Notes under the pieces: generated by a model | Databases searched by the model: none | What the model was told of the DNA's origin: nothing | What the model saw: the letters and a program-made list of their open reading frames with translations, nothing else | Made by a program: the position numbers and the translations under genes | In this document: piece by piece, positions 11,028 to 22,800 of the stretch | Layout: every line of letters starts with the position of its first letter | How positions within the stretch are numbered: position 1 is the stretch's first letter | Origin: Rachycentron canadum | Lineage: Eukaryota > Chordata > Actinopteri > Carangiformes > Rachycentridae | Direction: 5' to 3' | Length of the DNA stretch: 64,000 nt | NCBI GenBank assembly: GCA_038496675.1 | Contig: CM076659.1 | Coordinates: forward strand, 12,820,144 to 12,884,143

Positions 11028-11539
11028 CTGAAAACAGAGATCTGAAGAAGAGTGCAGTATATATAAACCTTTGTTTTGTACAGTATGCTGTCTATAGGTC
11101 AATGGGGAAATATAAATATATATATCAGATACAATATCCTTAGGTCTCAGCTGGAGGGTAGTGTCCCCTGTGGTATTAAACAGTAGGCTACGTGCCACAC
11201 CAGCATCTAAACTGAATAAAACAAAAACTGCAAGTACGTTAAAATGTTGTTGCAGTACAATCCAGGAGCTAACACTACACTACAGATATACTGTAGACCC
11301 AGAACTTGCTCGGGGGACTACATAGCCCATCTCGCCTGGAACATCTTGGGATCCTTCCGGAGGAACTGAAATGTACTGTTGGGGAGTGGGATGTTTTGAA
11401 TTGCCTGCTTATGTCATAAAGTGTGTTCTTTACTGGACCCACAATGCAGACAAAGAGTGTGTGTGAGTGAAAATCTGATCCAGGCTTTAATACAGAGGTG
11501 AGTGAAGGTGGTTTCATTGCTGAATACTGGCAGGTGGCT

Positions 11540-12510
11540 TGATTGCTGATGATCCAGGATGAAGGCCGAGAGATCTAAGTTGAAGTTGACGCAATGTGGG
11601 ACCATGGGGGACCAGGAACAGGCAGAGGATGGAGCAGAGCGGCAGGGGGTGAATGGGAGGCTTTACTGCGGGCACAGACAGAACAGGCTTGAACATAAAA
11701 TCTGGTGTCCTTATCCATTGTAGGCCACCAGAAATGGCATTTGAGGAGTGAAAGGGTCCGATTGATTCTGGGATCACAGGAGAATTTACTGGCTGGCACC
11801 CATTGAAGAACTAGAGATCAGACAACATTAGGGACGAACAGACGGTTGGGAGGGCCTGACTGGCTATAGGCAAGGTTTTTGTGGTTAGTCCACACCACAA
11901 ACGGCAGCTTGGATCCCTCCAGCCAGTGTCGCCACTCTTCGAGTGCCATCTTGACGGCTAGCAACTCCACCTCAACGATGAACTGTTGTGCTGGATCAAG
12001 ATAGATAAGAACTGGGGCTGAGGTAAAAAGTTGTTTCAGCTTAGAGAAGGCAGGGTCTGTTTCTGGAGTCCAATAGAACTGTACTGTAGACGAGGTAAGA
12101 CAAGTTAGTGGGGCACGGCTGAAATCCCTGATGAATTGTTGATAGAAATTTGCAAACCCCAAGAACCTTTGAAGCTGATTCCTGTTCTCAGGAACTGGCC
12201 AATCTGCCACTACTCTAACCTTTTCTGGATCAGTCTTCACCTGCCACTCCTTGATAATGAATCCCCGGAAACGGACCTTCTTGGCATGAAACTTGCACTT
12301 CTCGGCCTTGACAACTTGTTTTATAACAGCTTTTGCAAAATGAGATGGATGTGCTCCTGGTGCTCTTCTACAGACTGAGAAAAGAGCCATCCAAATCATC
12401 CAAATAGACAAATACAAATCTATTCAGAAAATCTTTCAGCACATGATTGATGAGGGCTTGGAAAACGGCTGGTAGATTGGTACAGCCAAATGGCAGGGTT
12501 TAGTTTGTCC
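11540..12510 (-). mobile_element. decayed Ty3/gypsy LTR-retrotransposon pol remnant
   Basis: Reading on the minus strand, fragments occur in pol order. First comes reverse transcriptase with a YLDD box (12395-12406), which soon runs into a stop. In another frame (about 12330-11880) come the RT palm/connection (AEKCKFH, FLGFANFYQQFIRDFS) and RNase H-like sequence (LLAVKMALEEWRHWL, TNHKNLAY). Then comes the integrase zinc-finger region (HFWWPTMDKDTRFYVQACSV, about 11610-11800). Compared with intact fish gypsy elements the RNase H region is internally deleted and the integrase core is missing. No LTRs, gag or protease are visible. It is a dead, truncated copy. Confidence 0.85.
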
Positions 12511-12800
12511 ACAGGTTCTTTATGTGGATACCTGTGTGCACAGGTAGGAATGAGAAAAGAAGGAAAATGGGTGCTTGTAATTTTTGCATAAAATTCCACC
12601 ACCAAAGATAACAGCCCTTGCTCACCATAAACGCACACACGCACACACACATGTGATATGGGGATAAAAACAAAAACTGCATAGTCAACAGAGGTCAGTT
12701 CATACCTAATTCAGAAGGCCATGCTCTCACAACCCGAGAGCAAAACCAATTAACCAAGCTTTTGAAGACTGTCAGTTAAAGTTTGGATCTCTTAAAGCCA
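12511..12800. other. spacer between gypsy remnant and B3GNT3-like frame
   Basis: Contains a short CA-type repeat around 12632-12652 and no coding signal I can support. Confidence 0.5.
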
Positions 12801-13499
12801 TTACGTTGAGGCACCACATTTCAGATTGGGTTCATGTATTCTTTGCCACATTACATACATATCAACTGAGAAGAATCTGTGAACTAGTAGCACTTCTTTA
12901 AAAAAGCAAGGGTCATACTGATCTAATTTTCTGGAGGGAATTTTCCATCCTAACGTCATTACACCCATATGATGAGTAGGCTTGAGTTTAGCTTTGGCCA
13001 GACACATCCCCATGTAAACATCATCCATGGGAAGAAGAGGAATGGACTGGGACATCTTGTGTATGGCCAAAGCTGTGTAGAGAGACAGGAGGAAGCCCCC
13101 ACCACTACAGTAGAAGGGGTACGAGTTTGACTCGTACATCTGAACTGGAACAAAATACTTGCTCTGTGACTCTCTAATGGGACCCCCACCCATCACAAAT
13201 CCAGTAAAGAGGTGCTTGCCTCCATCATTGTCATTGAGGCTTTGGAGATACTCAACCATGTTGTCCGTGTTGGCAAACACATCGTCATCACCATTTAGCA
13301 GAAAGTGAACATGTAGACAGTTTTTTTCCATCCATTGAAGGAAGAGCATCTGTTTCAAGGTCAGATTGAGAAAGGAATCTTTGAAGTCCCACTGGAGAAT
13401 GTCGTTGTACTGCTGTTGCTCCACTTTGAGTACCACTTTTTCACATCTTAGAGGTGGATGGTTTTTGTGGCCAATAAAATCTTCACAGAGATAGAACAG
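12801..13499 (-). pseudogene. B3GNT3-like beta-1,3-N-acetylglucosaminyltransferase, C-terminal half only
   Basis: An open minus-strand frame runs from after a stop at 13500-13502 to a TAA at 12801-12803, and homology begins at about 13440. It encodes the C-terminal part of a GT31 galactosyltransferase-family domain: DILQWDFKDSFLNLTLKQ, the metal-binding acidic motif in NGDDDVFANTDNM, the GGGFLLS segment, PMDDVYMGMCLAK, and the terminal LVHRFF...NLKCG. It resembles B3GNT3 most among the B3GNTs I can recall. The family transfers GlcNAc to galactose on mucin-type and poly-LacNAc glycans in the Golgi, and usually has one coding exon. The cytoplasmic tail, membrane anchor, stem and the N-terminal part of the domain (the R-x-x-I/L-R-x-T-W-G region) are absent, and no ATG start exists at the right place. 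I call it a truncated pseudogene, though the remaining frame has no stop. A real gene with an upstream exon cannot be excluded. Confidence 0.7.
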
Positions 13500-14820
13500 T
13501 TACAAGCAGAGCTCCCTACAACACAGCAACATTTGCTCTGATGCATCCCCCCTTGAATATCTGCAGTTAATAGAAAGCAGACATTTATTAATATATTGAA
13601 AAGTAATTTGTAATTAAAGTACTAAGGAAGTTAGGTAAATCAGCCCATAGTCATCTTAAAGATCTTTCCTTGCTATGGTTGAAGTTTTTTCATCAGATTA
13701 TAAAAATAATTTGTTTGCTGTTAAAACAGTTAAAGAAAGGTAGATCATTGCCATGATTAAAAGATGACCCCAGATAGAAGACAAGTATGCTAGGTTTTAA
13801 CTCATCCTTTTTCTCTTTGTAACTAAGCTGACTTTATATTGATATTATGTTGATATTATTTTCCCCTTTATGCTTTTTTGTTTCATAAAAACAGTGCATA
13901 TGTTTTTATGAACACTGGTGGTTGGTCTGTCCAGCTCTTTGATCCAAACCAGTAACTGAACTATTTGTACATTTTGATTTTGCTACTTACCAATAACAAT
14001 AAACATTAACAGCTGTTTACTTACCAGTTTTGCAGAGAACTTCCACCATCATTGTGTTTACAGCACAAGAGCTTATAATACATGCTCCAAGTCGTGCTAC
14101 TTCCTGTCGGCAAACTGGATACTATAGTGGCTTGATATCAGTGACAAAGTGATCCAGCCAGACTTGGCTGCAGACCCATATTACACATTCTCTGCTGATT
14201 CAATAGTATCTAGCTTTGTTTCTTATATCTTTAATACAAGTGTGTAAAAATATAGGAAGCATAATTTGTATACAAGAATAATTTGTGGACAAATGAAAAC
14301 CCACAGAATCCTGTAGCACAGAATTAATCAAACTTAATTCAACAACAGTTACCTGAACATATTGGTAGACTGATGTGAGCTGATAGTATCCCTTTGAAAG
14401 CCAATACACAGTGCAGATTGCTTCAGAAGTAGTTACAGCAGACTGGTTTTGTTGCAGAGTTCAGTCAATTATGCAGTAGAAGGTGGAGCAAGCTCCTAAC
14501 AAACCACATGACTGAAATGGCAATGAAATGACAATGATTTTTAGGGGTGGTTAATTTTTTATTTTTTTTTTAAAAGAGTTGTAAGGTAGTCATGTTTTCT
14601 GGCTGATAAATAACAGAGCTGTTACATGAAGTAACAGCAGTAATCCCATATGGAGTTCTGTTTTCCTAATCTCTGACCATTTGTTGTCTGAGAAATGTAC
14701 AAATCTATCCACTACTTTTTGAGATTTTCTGTGATAAGTGCAAAATTGAATCTGCTGGTGGCGCTAGAGAAAAGATCCGGTGTACGACAAAGTTAATTCA
14801 GTTCATCGTGAGATGAATGT
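13500..14820. other. sequence upstream of the B3GNT3-like frame
   Basis: AT-rich, with no N-terminal B3GNT sequence and no sh3pxd2a first exon that I could identify. A polypyrimidine-plus-ag (minus strand ctattaactgcag, near 13560-13575) lies just upstream of the B3GNT3-like frame, but the frame after it contains stops. Confidence 0.5.
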
Positions 14821-14829
14821 GAATACATA

Positions 14830-15000
14830 TATTCAGTGTGTCTGTAACACAATAGATGTTGAGACATTTCACTAAAAACCAAAAATCATCACGATTCATC
14901 CTCTGGGGACGATGAATGTTAAAAGCATAAAAATATCTGATTTTTGATCAGCACGTTAGCTGCTTCATTGTGAGCATGTTGGCATTTAGCACAAAGTATC
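14830..15000 (-). repeat. teleost interspersed repeat (TTAGC...GTGAGCATGTTGGCATTTAGC family)
   Basis: GAGACATTTCACTAAAAACC and the block around CACGTTAGC...TTGTGAGCATGTTGGC match, from memory, a repeat widely dispersed in teleosts. The same family appears in the other orientation at 42898-42985. Confidence 0.6.
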
Positions 15001-16775
15001 ACTGTGCCCAAATGCAATTACAAAGAGCTGTCATCATGGCTGTCATTGGCTTTGTCATGATCTTAATGTCTGAAGTGATTAAATAAGCCACAAGCCACGC
15101 CTCGGCAGTACTGCAAAAATCAATCAGTGCATCAGGTGCAATTGGATTAATTAACCTGAGAGTTAGGATCAATTGCATCATCCATCTCCTGCTGTGGGAG
15201 GTTCCCAGAGGCCACTGAACACAGGGCATTGACTTTCCCTTGGGATGGAAGCCGGAGGTGACGGTTCACTGGGAAGTTTCCACAATGGAAGAAGAAGAAA
15301 AAAAAATTAAATCTCATTATCTATGATCTAAGCAACTGAAAATGCTTATCCGGTTTCAGAAAGGAAAGAAGCAACCCTTTGTCTTTTGTCCACCATGTTC
15401 AAGTGTGACTTCCTTCCAGGAACTCGTGGCACTGGAGCCAGAGTGCATGGCAACTAATCCTAGCTTTCACACATCGTCAGGGGAGATAATTTCAAAAGAG
15501 ATTCAGTGGTTAGTTTTCAGTTTGAACTGTTCACTGCAGAAACACCCTTGTCAAATACAGACTAAAAAAGTGCCTATCAGCTATATGTGATCATCATTCA
15601 TGGAGATTTAAGAGACACAGAGAATCTGTGATTATCTTGTGATTTATCCTTGTTTTGAAGCCGCTGTTAATGTTAACAGTATAATTCATTGACATAGTTG
15701 TCATAAGTTCATAAGATATCAAAAATATCGGCCGTAACCATCACAATGAATTTCTTAAGTGTTAACCATAAATGTTTCTAAAATATTACAGACTAACTCA
15801 TTGATACATTCATTTTTAGCTCTTTCCTGTTGCATAATTTATATTTTCATGTTAAAATATAAATGTGGTTCATGGTTTTTTTTTTTTTTAGGGTTTTTTT
15901 TTTTGGAGGAAGCGTGACCTCACACACCCTCACTCTGAGCCATGCTGCTGGTTATATTGTGAGTGTTTGGCCATGCTGTCTGTGTCTAATTAGCAAGCTG
16001 CTACACAACTTGTTCTGCCTTGCTGCATACGCTTTCTGTAATGAACTGTGCGCAGAATGAAAACTGCATTTCCAACTAGTAACTTAAGTTGTTGCAGATT
16101 GCCACCATATGTGTAAATACTGCTTTTGTAAATACTTTGTGCCATGCATCAAGATGAAAACGCATGAGGGGCAGCCATCCATTTCCGAACCTCAGGGCAT
16201 GCACAATTGCTTGTTGGCCCTTTATTGTTGAGGCAAATAGAGGATTTATTTTGAGAAAACTTTTGGTAACAGCGTTTTGTTCTGCAAATTACTGATGTCT
16301 GCCAAGGAAATAAAATTCCCGTTTCAGCTTCTGTGTGGGTAAACCATCTTACCTGTCATTATTCCTTGTGATAGACAGAAGTGCTGGAAGCTGTTGACAT
16401 AGTGGGAGCTTCATTTATTTATTCAGACAAAGGACTGTAAGAAGCTTTTTACAGCAAACTAAATATAGACAGGTTTTCTTTTTAAGCACTCAAATTTAAT
16501 AAGCTGCACTCAAGATATTTACTTTTCATTGTGAATAGTGACAAAATACTTGAAATCTATTGGCCCTTCTATTGACCCCAGATGGCTTTTTAGTGTGTGA
16601 CTGAAACAGATGAACTTAATGAGTTTATTTGACCCTTGTTGACCGCTTGAAGTTAAGTCAGGAGGGAATGCACTTTGTCTCATTAGGACAGGTCGAGCTA
16701 AAGCGGTGCCATGGTGTCTTTGACAAAGTGATGTTGTTTTTAATGGGTCTCTTTTGTTTGTGCTTCTCTCACTAG
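15001..16775. other. sequence 5' of sh3pxd2a exon 2 (probably intron 1)
   Basis: The acceptor at 16774-16775 implies an intron upstream. No exon ending in a KHY-type codon string with a donor is visible in this stretch. A T-rich run lies at 15877-15904. Confidence 0.55.
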
Positions 16776-16856
16776 GTGTACCTTATCAACGTCACTTACT
16801 CCGACTCTACTTCCCATGTCATCTACAGGAGATACAGCAAATTCTTTGACCTACAG
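16776..16856 (+). CDS. sh3pxd2a: sh3pxd2a coding exon 2 (PX domain)
   Basis: The acceptor tctcactag is followed by 27 codons, from VYLINVTYSDSTSHVIYRRY to SKFFDLQ, and the donor is CTACAG|gtacat. It contains the first PX phosphoinositide-binding arginine. It enters in phase 0, so a coding exon ending on a codon boundary must lie upstream. Confidence 0.96.
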
Positions 16857-19800
16857 GTACATTACACGGCTAAAATAACAACACTTTCACAGCTTTAATT
16901 CATTATTGCAGTAAAGCTTTAAATTGTATGTTACGAATGTCCTGAAAATTTCTTCTTCACATTGAACTCTATGAGGTCAGTGTGACCCTTCTGTCTTTCT
17001 GTTCAGCTGCTGGAAGGCAGCTTCATGAATGGTCTCATTTAAGACTGCTGTAGCCAGCTTGTAAATAGGGAAATGGGGGAAATCCAGTCAGCAGATGCAG
17101 GAAGAAAACATGAGCTCAGTCAGAATGGGGTAATAGATATGCCTCAGGATTATTTAAGGCGTTCAGTAGCCTTCAGTGAAATTTCTGCATTTGGAACAGT
17201 GTCTCAAGTTTAAATTTTAATCACTCAGGGGTGAACTGTCTATACTATAGCTTATTTGTTAGAAGATAAGCAGATAGAACAGATCCAGACATCTCAGTCG
17301 CCTAAACAAGGGAGGGGTTTAAACCTAAATCAGTGCACACCTTATCAAGCATTTTCTTGTAAAAGACTGTCTCTGGCTCTTCTCTGATAACCCCCTCATG
17401 CCGGACTACACTTTACAGCACTGTGGCTCTGGTGGGCTGGCTGTGTTGGAGGCAACAGAGGAAACCCTTTGTTCTCAGGTCCCTTGCCAGGATAGCCAGG
17501 AAAAATCTGCCCTGGTCTGTTTGATGGAAACTTCTCTTGCTTCTCTCCTGTCTCTGTAAACATTAGTCTTGTCCATAGATCCCTGCTGCCGGGGTGTGTT
17601 TGTCTGGCCATGGTAATCTGTGAAGAACAACAGTCTGCAGCTGTCTATACAAAATGGGTGTGGATAGTGTGTTTTATTTGTCCTTATATGAACAAAGTCA
17701 TATAGGTGAAAGATGGATTGTCTGGAATGAAGCACGCTGACAGTTGCAGACAACGTATGACTAGTTCTGGATTGAGCAGGTGTGCAAAAATGACATCTTC
17801 TCACTACTAGGTTAGGCAACAACAGGTGCTTAAAAATATTGTGGAAATCAATTCAGACAGTGGGATTTGCATTAATCTTCCCAAAGAGGGAGGATGTTAT
17901 TTAAGCAATGCAATCCCAGAATGCACTCAATGAAATAAGGAGGAAATTGTGGTCAGGAAAGGGTTGTGGGTGGGGTATTGAACAGTTTTAGAGCGTTGTA
18001 TTCACAGACTTTTTGTAAGATGCGCTTAGCCGTTTCTCTGCTGCGTGTTTCCGTGATATTTCAATACTGTTAAGCAATGCCAGAACAGTTTACTTACAGT
18101 CTCACTTCTAATGTCCATTTTAAAATATTTTTTGCAGGCAGAAACTAAGCTCTGCACAGCATGTCTGTTGTTGTGTGTTTTAAGTACACTAGGGACTGAC
18201 GGAGAAAGAATTTCATTTCACACCCTTGGCCTGACAAATGTGACCATGACCTCATCTGATAACCATTAATTCAGAATGGAAAGTTAAGTAACAAGAAACG
18301 CCTTTTAAGCAGTGGCTGGTCTTCATATTATGTTGAACATCAGTCAGCAATGTACAGCTGGTCATGATAAGCACTGTCAACAACAGGCAGCTTTCCTGTT
18401 TGTCTTTTTAAAAATGAAGTAACCATTTTCAATGCCAAATGCATGTCCAAAAGTGCACTCACTGCTAATGTTTCAAGCCTCTGCAGTGCACTAAACATAA
18501 CTCATAACTGCTCCACTGGGAAGCAATTATCGTAAATGATCAGGATTCCTTCTTCTTTTTAGCTGATTCCCTCTCTCTTCTTTTCTGCTGACTTAAAGTG
18601 AGGTGGGCTTGTTTTTCAGTGCATGGGCATAGTTAAGCAAATTGATTCCTTGGTTTAGACTCATTTGTTTTCATGCTAAACATTACTGAGCCTGAATTCT
18701 ATCAAATACTGTTTCTGGTGACAAAGGGAAATGTTTTTGACCCGCACAAGTTTGATGTGAGCAGAATTGGTCAGTGTCTCATACAGAGTTTACTGTCAGA
18801 GAGATGTCTCCCCCTCCACACCCTTAAACCACAGCAGACAGACACATGGGCAATAGCATTCCACGGGGGGATTGTGGAGTGTGCAAGCTGGCCTGGTTTC
18901 CTTTGGACAGAAACCTCTCCAAAAATCCCATAGTCATTATTTTTGGCTTGGGGAATTGGACCAAGGTCAGCTCTACCCTGTCCACATTATAATTTGCCTG
19001 GCCTACATTCCTGATATAAGATGGGACTTTTTTTTTTTTCTCAAAAAAAACATTATTGCAAAGCAGCCTATGTTTAACAATAAACAAATGGCTGAGAATA
19101 GACTGCAGATAATTAGCTTTGCATTGTTACAATATAAAATTGTCAGACTGCTTAAAAAAAAGTGTGAACATAGTTTTATCATCAGCTCACTTATGAAAAA
19201 CAATAACACAGAAAAAATGCTATTTTTTAGTTGGACCTACAGTCAAAACGTGTAGGTCTAAAAAAAAAAAAACAAAAAAAAAAAAAACAAAAAGAAAATT
19301 ATTCTCATATACAACAAAAAGTGGCGAATTCTCACATTTGAGAACATGGAATTGCATTTTTGTTAAAAAAAAATTACTTTTCCTTTGATCCACTAATTCG
19401 TTAAGACAATTTATTAATCTTTGTGCAGCTTCCTTTCAAGCCATTAAAGGCTTCAGGCAATAGTTTTTCTAAACAAATGTTTTAGACCTATAAACAGCCT
19501 TTGACTTGTTAAATGAATGGTCTTTCTATTAACAAAACTTATTGTCAATAGAGTTCATGGGCTCCAGATATAAACAGCCTAAAAACTTGAACACTTTTCA
19601 GTTTTGCAGCAATTTGTTACCACCAGTTGAGGCACACAATGTGAATATGTATTACTTGTTTTCTGATAATGATGACAATGCTGCCTCTGTACCGACATGC
19701 ACATTCAAATGTGATTCTCTCCAAGTGAACCAGAGACCGTTTCGGACCAAGAGGGCTATTTCACGATAATCTCTCTGCAGTAAACAACTGTCGAGTAAAT

Positions 19801-22800
19801 GTCAAAACGCAACCCAGAGATAGAATCAGATTGTTTTCCCACTAAAACATTCCTCCAAACTCCCCGTCTGAGATTCCTCTGCAAACAGCTTCTTTGTCTG
19901 TTGCACTGTGCAGTGTTTCATTGTCTGTTCCTCCCGCCCCACTCCCTCAAGTGCAATTTAGTTTAAATGCTTCAGATGATTATCATTACAGTTTACAGAA
20001 GCTGCTTAGGTTTTTCCTGTCACCATAATTCATGTCCACAATGTCATAATGCCAAAATAGAGATATATTTGATGACTGATTGTTTATTGCACTCTCTTCC
20101 TCTGGCATTTATTCACAACACTGATTATCCAGAGTGTGTAGACAGAGACAGTGAAATATGATTACATCATAGCACCTGTTGCTACATGGACACGTTGATT
20201 TTCCCAATGGGAGCAGTTGCGTATTAAGCTGACTTTGCAGCTTAATATGCTGACGTATCCTGTGCAGAGTTTAGGAGAGAAGCATAGACCAAATACAGCA
20301 TATATATATGAAACGTGAGAAAATTTTTTCCTCAGAACTTGGTTCCAAGTTGTTGGGCTGTTGCCGTAGAAACAGATGCTTTCACACCTGTCCTCTGGAG
20401 CTGTGTGTGTATCCAGGCAGGTTGCCAGGGATGATGTCACCATGGCCACTGCAAGAGGCCTCCCCGTCAGTCACGGCGGTTTCCGAAGGTGTCGAGTGAA
20501 CAGCCCCATCTTAGAGAGAGGATCTGGCTGCATCCAGCTGCGAGGCTGATAACACAATGACTGTGCAGCTTAGTGTGTCAGGCAGACAATAACGTTGCCA
20601 GTGTGCTTTTACAAAATTTATCCATGGTATCCATCCTTAAGAAGAGCAGTCCGGTTTGTTGTGTGGCTGTCTCGATATCAGATTTTCACATGAATATTGT
20701 AGCCAAAAGAATTCATGGTAATGATATTATTGCAATATACAAAATAATAATAATAACATCTGTCATCAACATATAATTCTATGTGTATTAACAAAATATC
20801 ATTATTTAATTTTACTATATAGCCACAACCCTAGTTTGTATCCAGGTTTGATGTCTTGCCTTTTCAGTCTTAGCAGAAGCACAAAACTCTATTCTAGTGA
20901 GCTCAGAAATCTTACCACGATATGGTTAACCACAGGGGAGGGGGAAGCCATACCCTGAGAGAAGTTTAGAGATTTAGCAAAGGCAGCAAACGAGTGCAGA
21001 AAAGAAAGAACCACAAGAACAGAAACCACCTCTTACTGGAGAGTTCCTACAAACAACTCCTACAGGCCCAGACAGAGCGGATCCAACTTTACATGATTCT
21101 GTTTGTCCACCTGGTTCTTTTTGGCTCAGTCTAGACTGGGACTAGCCTCCTGGTCTCCTCCTTCCACTGGAGTGTGCTTCAGCTTGACGCTCACAGTCTT
21201 CATGGTTTGCAGAGCACATCTGGAACAAAGCAAGGCAGAATGAACAAAGGCAGGGCTGCATCTGGATTCTGAGCGTGCTGTTAACGTAGGATGCTCTCAC
21301 GTGCCATTATGGTATTGCTGTGATTTATTCAAAGTGGAAAGTAGAAACTCTTGTCCGTGATTCAATACAGACATTTGCATTGCTTGCTCTCTTCAGCAGT
21401 CAGCAAAGCATGCTCATATTACAACACAACGTAACAAGTGCACACATAAATGAGCAACCTTATGCTGAATCTGTTAAAACTACAGCTGAGTACTGAGTAC
21501 TGAGTACTGAGTACACCTGAAGAAAATAATTGAATGCTACCATTACAAAAGACTCGACACAGCATGCTTTATGTCTATTTCCTCTGTCTATTTAGCCCTG
21601 GAATGTATCTCACATCAGATCAAGCCTGTAAATTGACAGATATATCAAGTGTTAACATCAAAGTGTGAATAATCTCCTCTTATGGCTTTTTAAGCTCCTT
21701 AAGTGGAACTTGGTTTTAATTTTTGTTCATGTGTTCAAGATAGATGTGGGTGACGTAACCTTGTCTGCTGCCTCAGAGATCAAAGTGAAACAGTTTCAGG
21801 ACACAGTAGCTTTTCAGACCAGATGTAATTACACCCTGTGTTGAACTGTAACAAGGAGGCCAACTGTTCCCGGAGACTTTACCACCCCTTTTTCTTTTGT
21901 TTCTATTCTCATCTCAGATTCCTCACTTTCAACTTTTATCTGATAAACTTGTGGTAGATGTCAGACGGCAGTTAGAAGAATAATTACTTGCCATTTATAT
22001 TGGCACATATCTTTTTTGTGGCAATCGAAAAGGCATGTTGTGACTTTTGTTGCACAGTTCATGCATGTGTCACTCTTTACTTTCCCCTTCACTTCTACAG
22101 ATGCGAATCCTCGACAAATTCCCGATTGAAGGAGGACAGAAGGACCCCAAAAAGAGGATTATTCCTTTTTTGCCAGGTGATAAACACAATGTGGCACAGC
22201 CGCACAGCACTCTGATACTGTTGTCACATCAATTTTAGATTTATCCAAGAGAGAAATAGAAAGCCCTTCAGAGATTTTCATGCACAACCCATGTTTGTTA
22301 GCACTCCTACGTACTCCATAGCACAGCCTACCACATTGCCATACCCAGGCCAAATCAATTTGTGGTCTGCCATGTCAGGAGGAGGCTAGCAGAGAGGGAT
22401 TTGTCTAATCTGATAAAGTCACAGTGGGCCAGAGCAGAGGAGAGCAGTGAAGAGATCCTTTGTTAGACAAGCTGTACAAGTCTGAGCAGTGCTTTTTTGG
22501 TTTCGCCACAATTTTACAGTTAGTTGCTTTGTCTGCATTAAGACACTGATATTAGCAATCAGTCACATAAGGTTATAACGGGGGAATAGCTACTCACCTA
22601 AATTTTAATGGATTAGAAAACCTTTAAGGGTTTTTCTGTTTTTAGAATCAATCTTGTATCATTAAAAATTTTGAACATATATGCAGAGTTTTCAGCTTCC
22701 ATTTCTTTGTTTGTCTTGTCAAAGGAAGGAAAAGAGGCTTCCTCTCTACAAATGGATTTTACACTGAAAAGATGGGAATTCATTATTTGGTAATGATACA

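Larger units (their letters stand above)
16857..22100 (+). other. sh3pxd2a intron 2
   Basis: A 5.2 kb intron with no further exon. It holds an A-rich stretch at 19259-19299 and a perfect four-copy TGAGTAC tandem at 21487-21514. Short open frames in it show no homology that I recognise. Confidence 0.8.

Noticed and set aside
13500..13620. Upstream exon supplying the N-terminus of the B3GNT3-like frame
   Set aside because: A plausible acceptor exists near 13561, but the frames after it contain stops before joining the catalytic frame and show no B3GNT motif.
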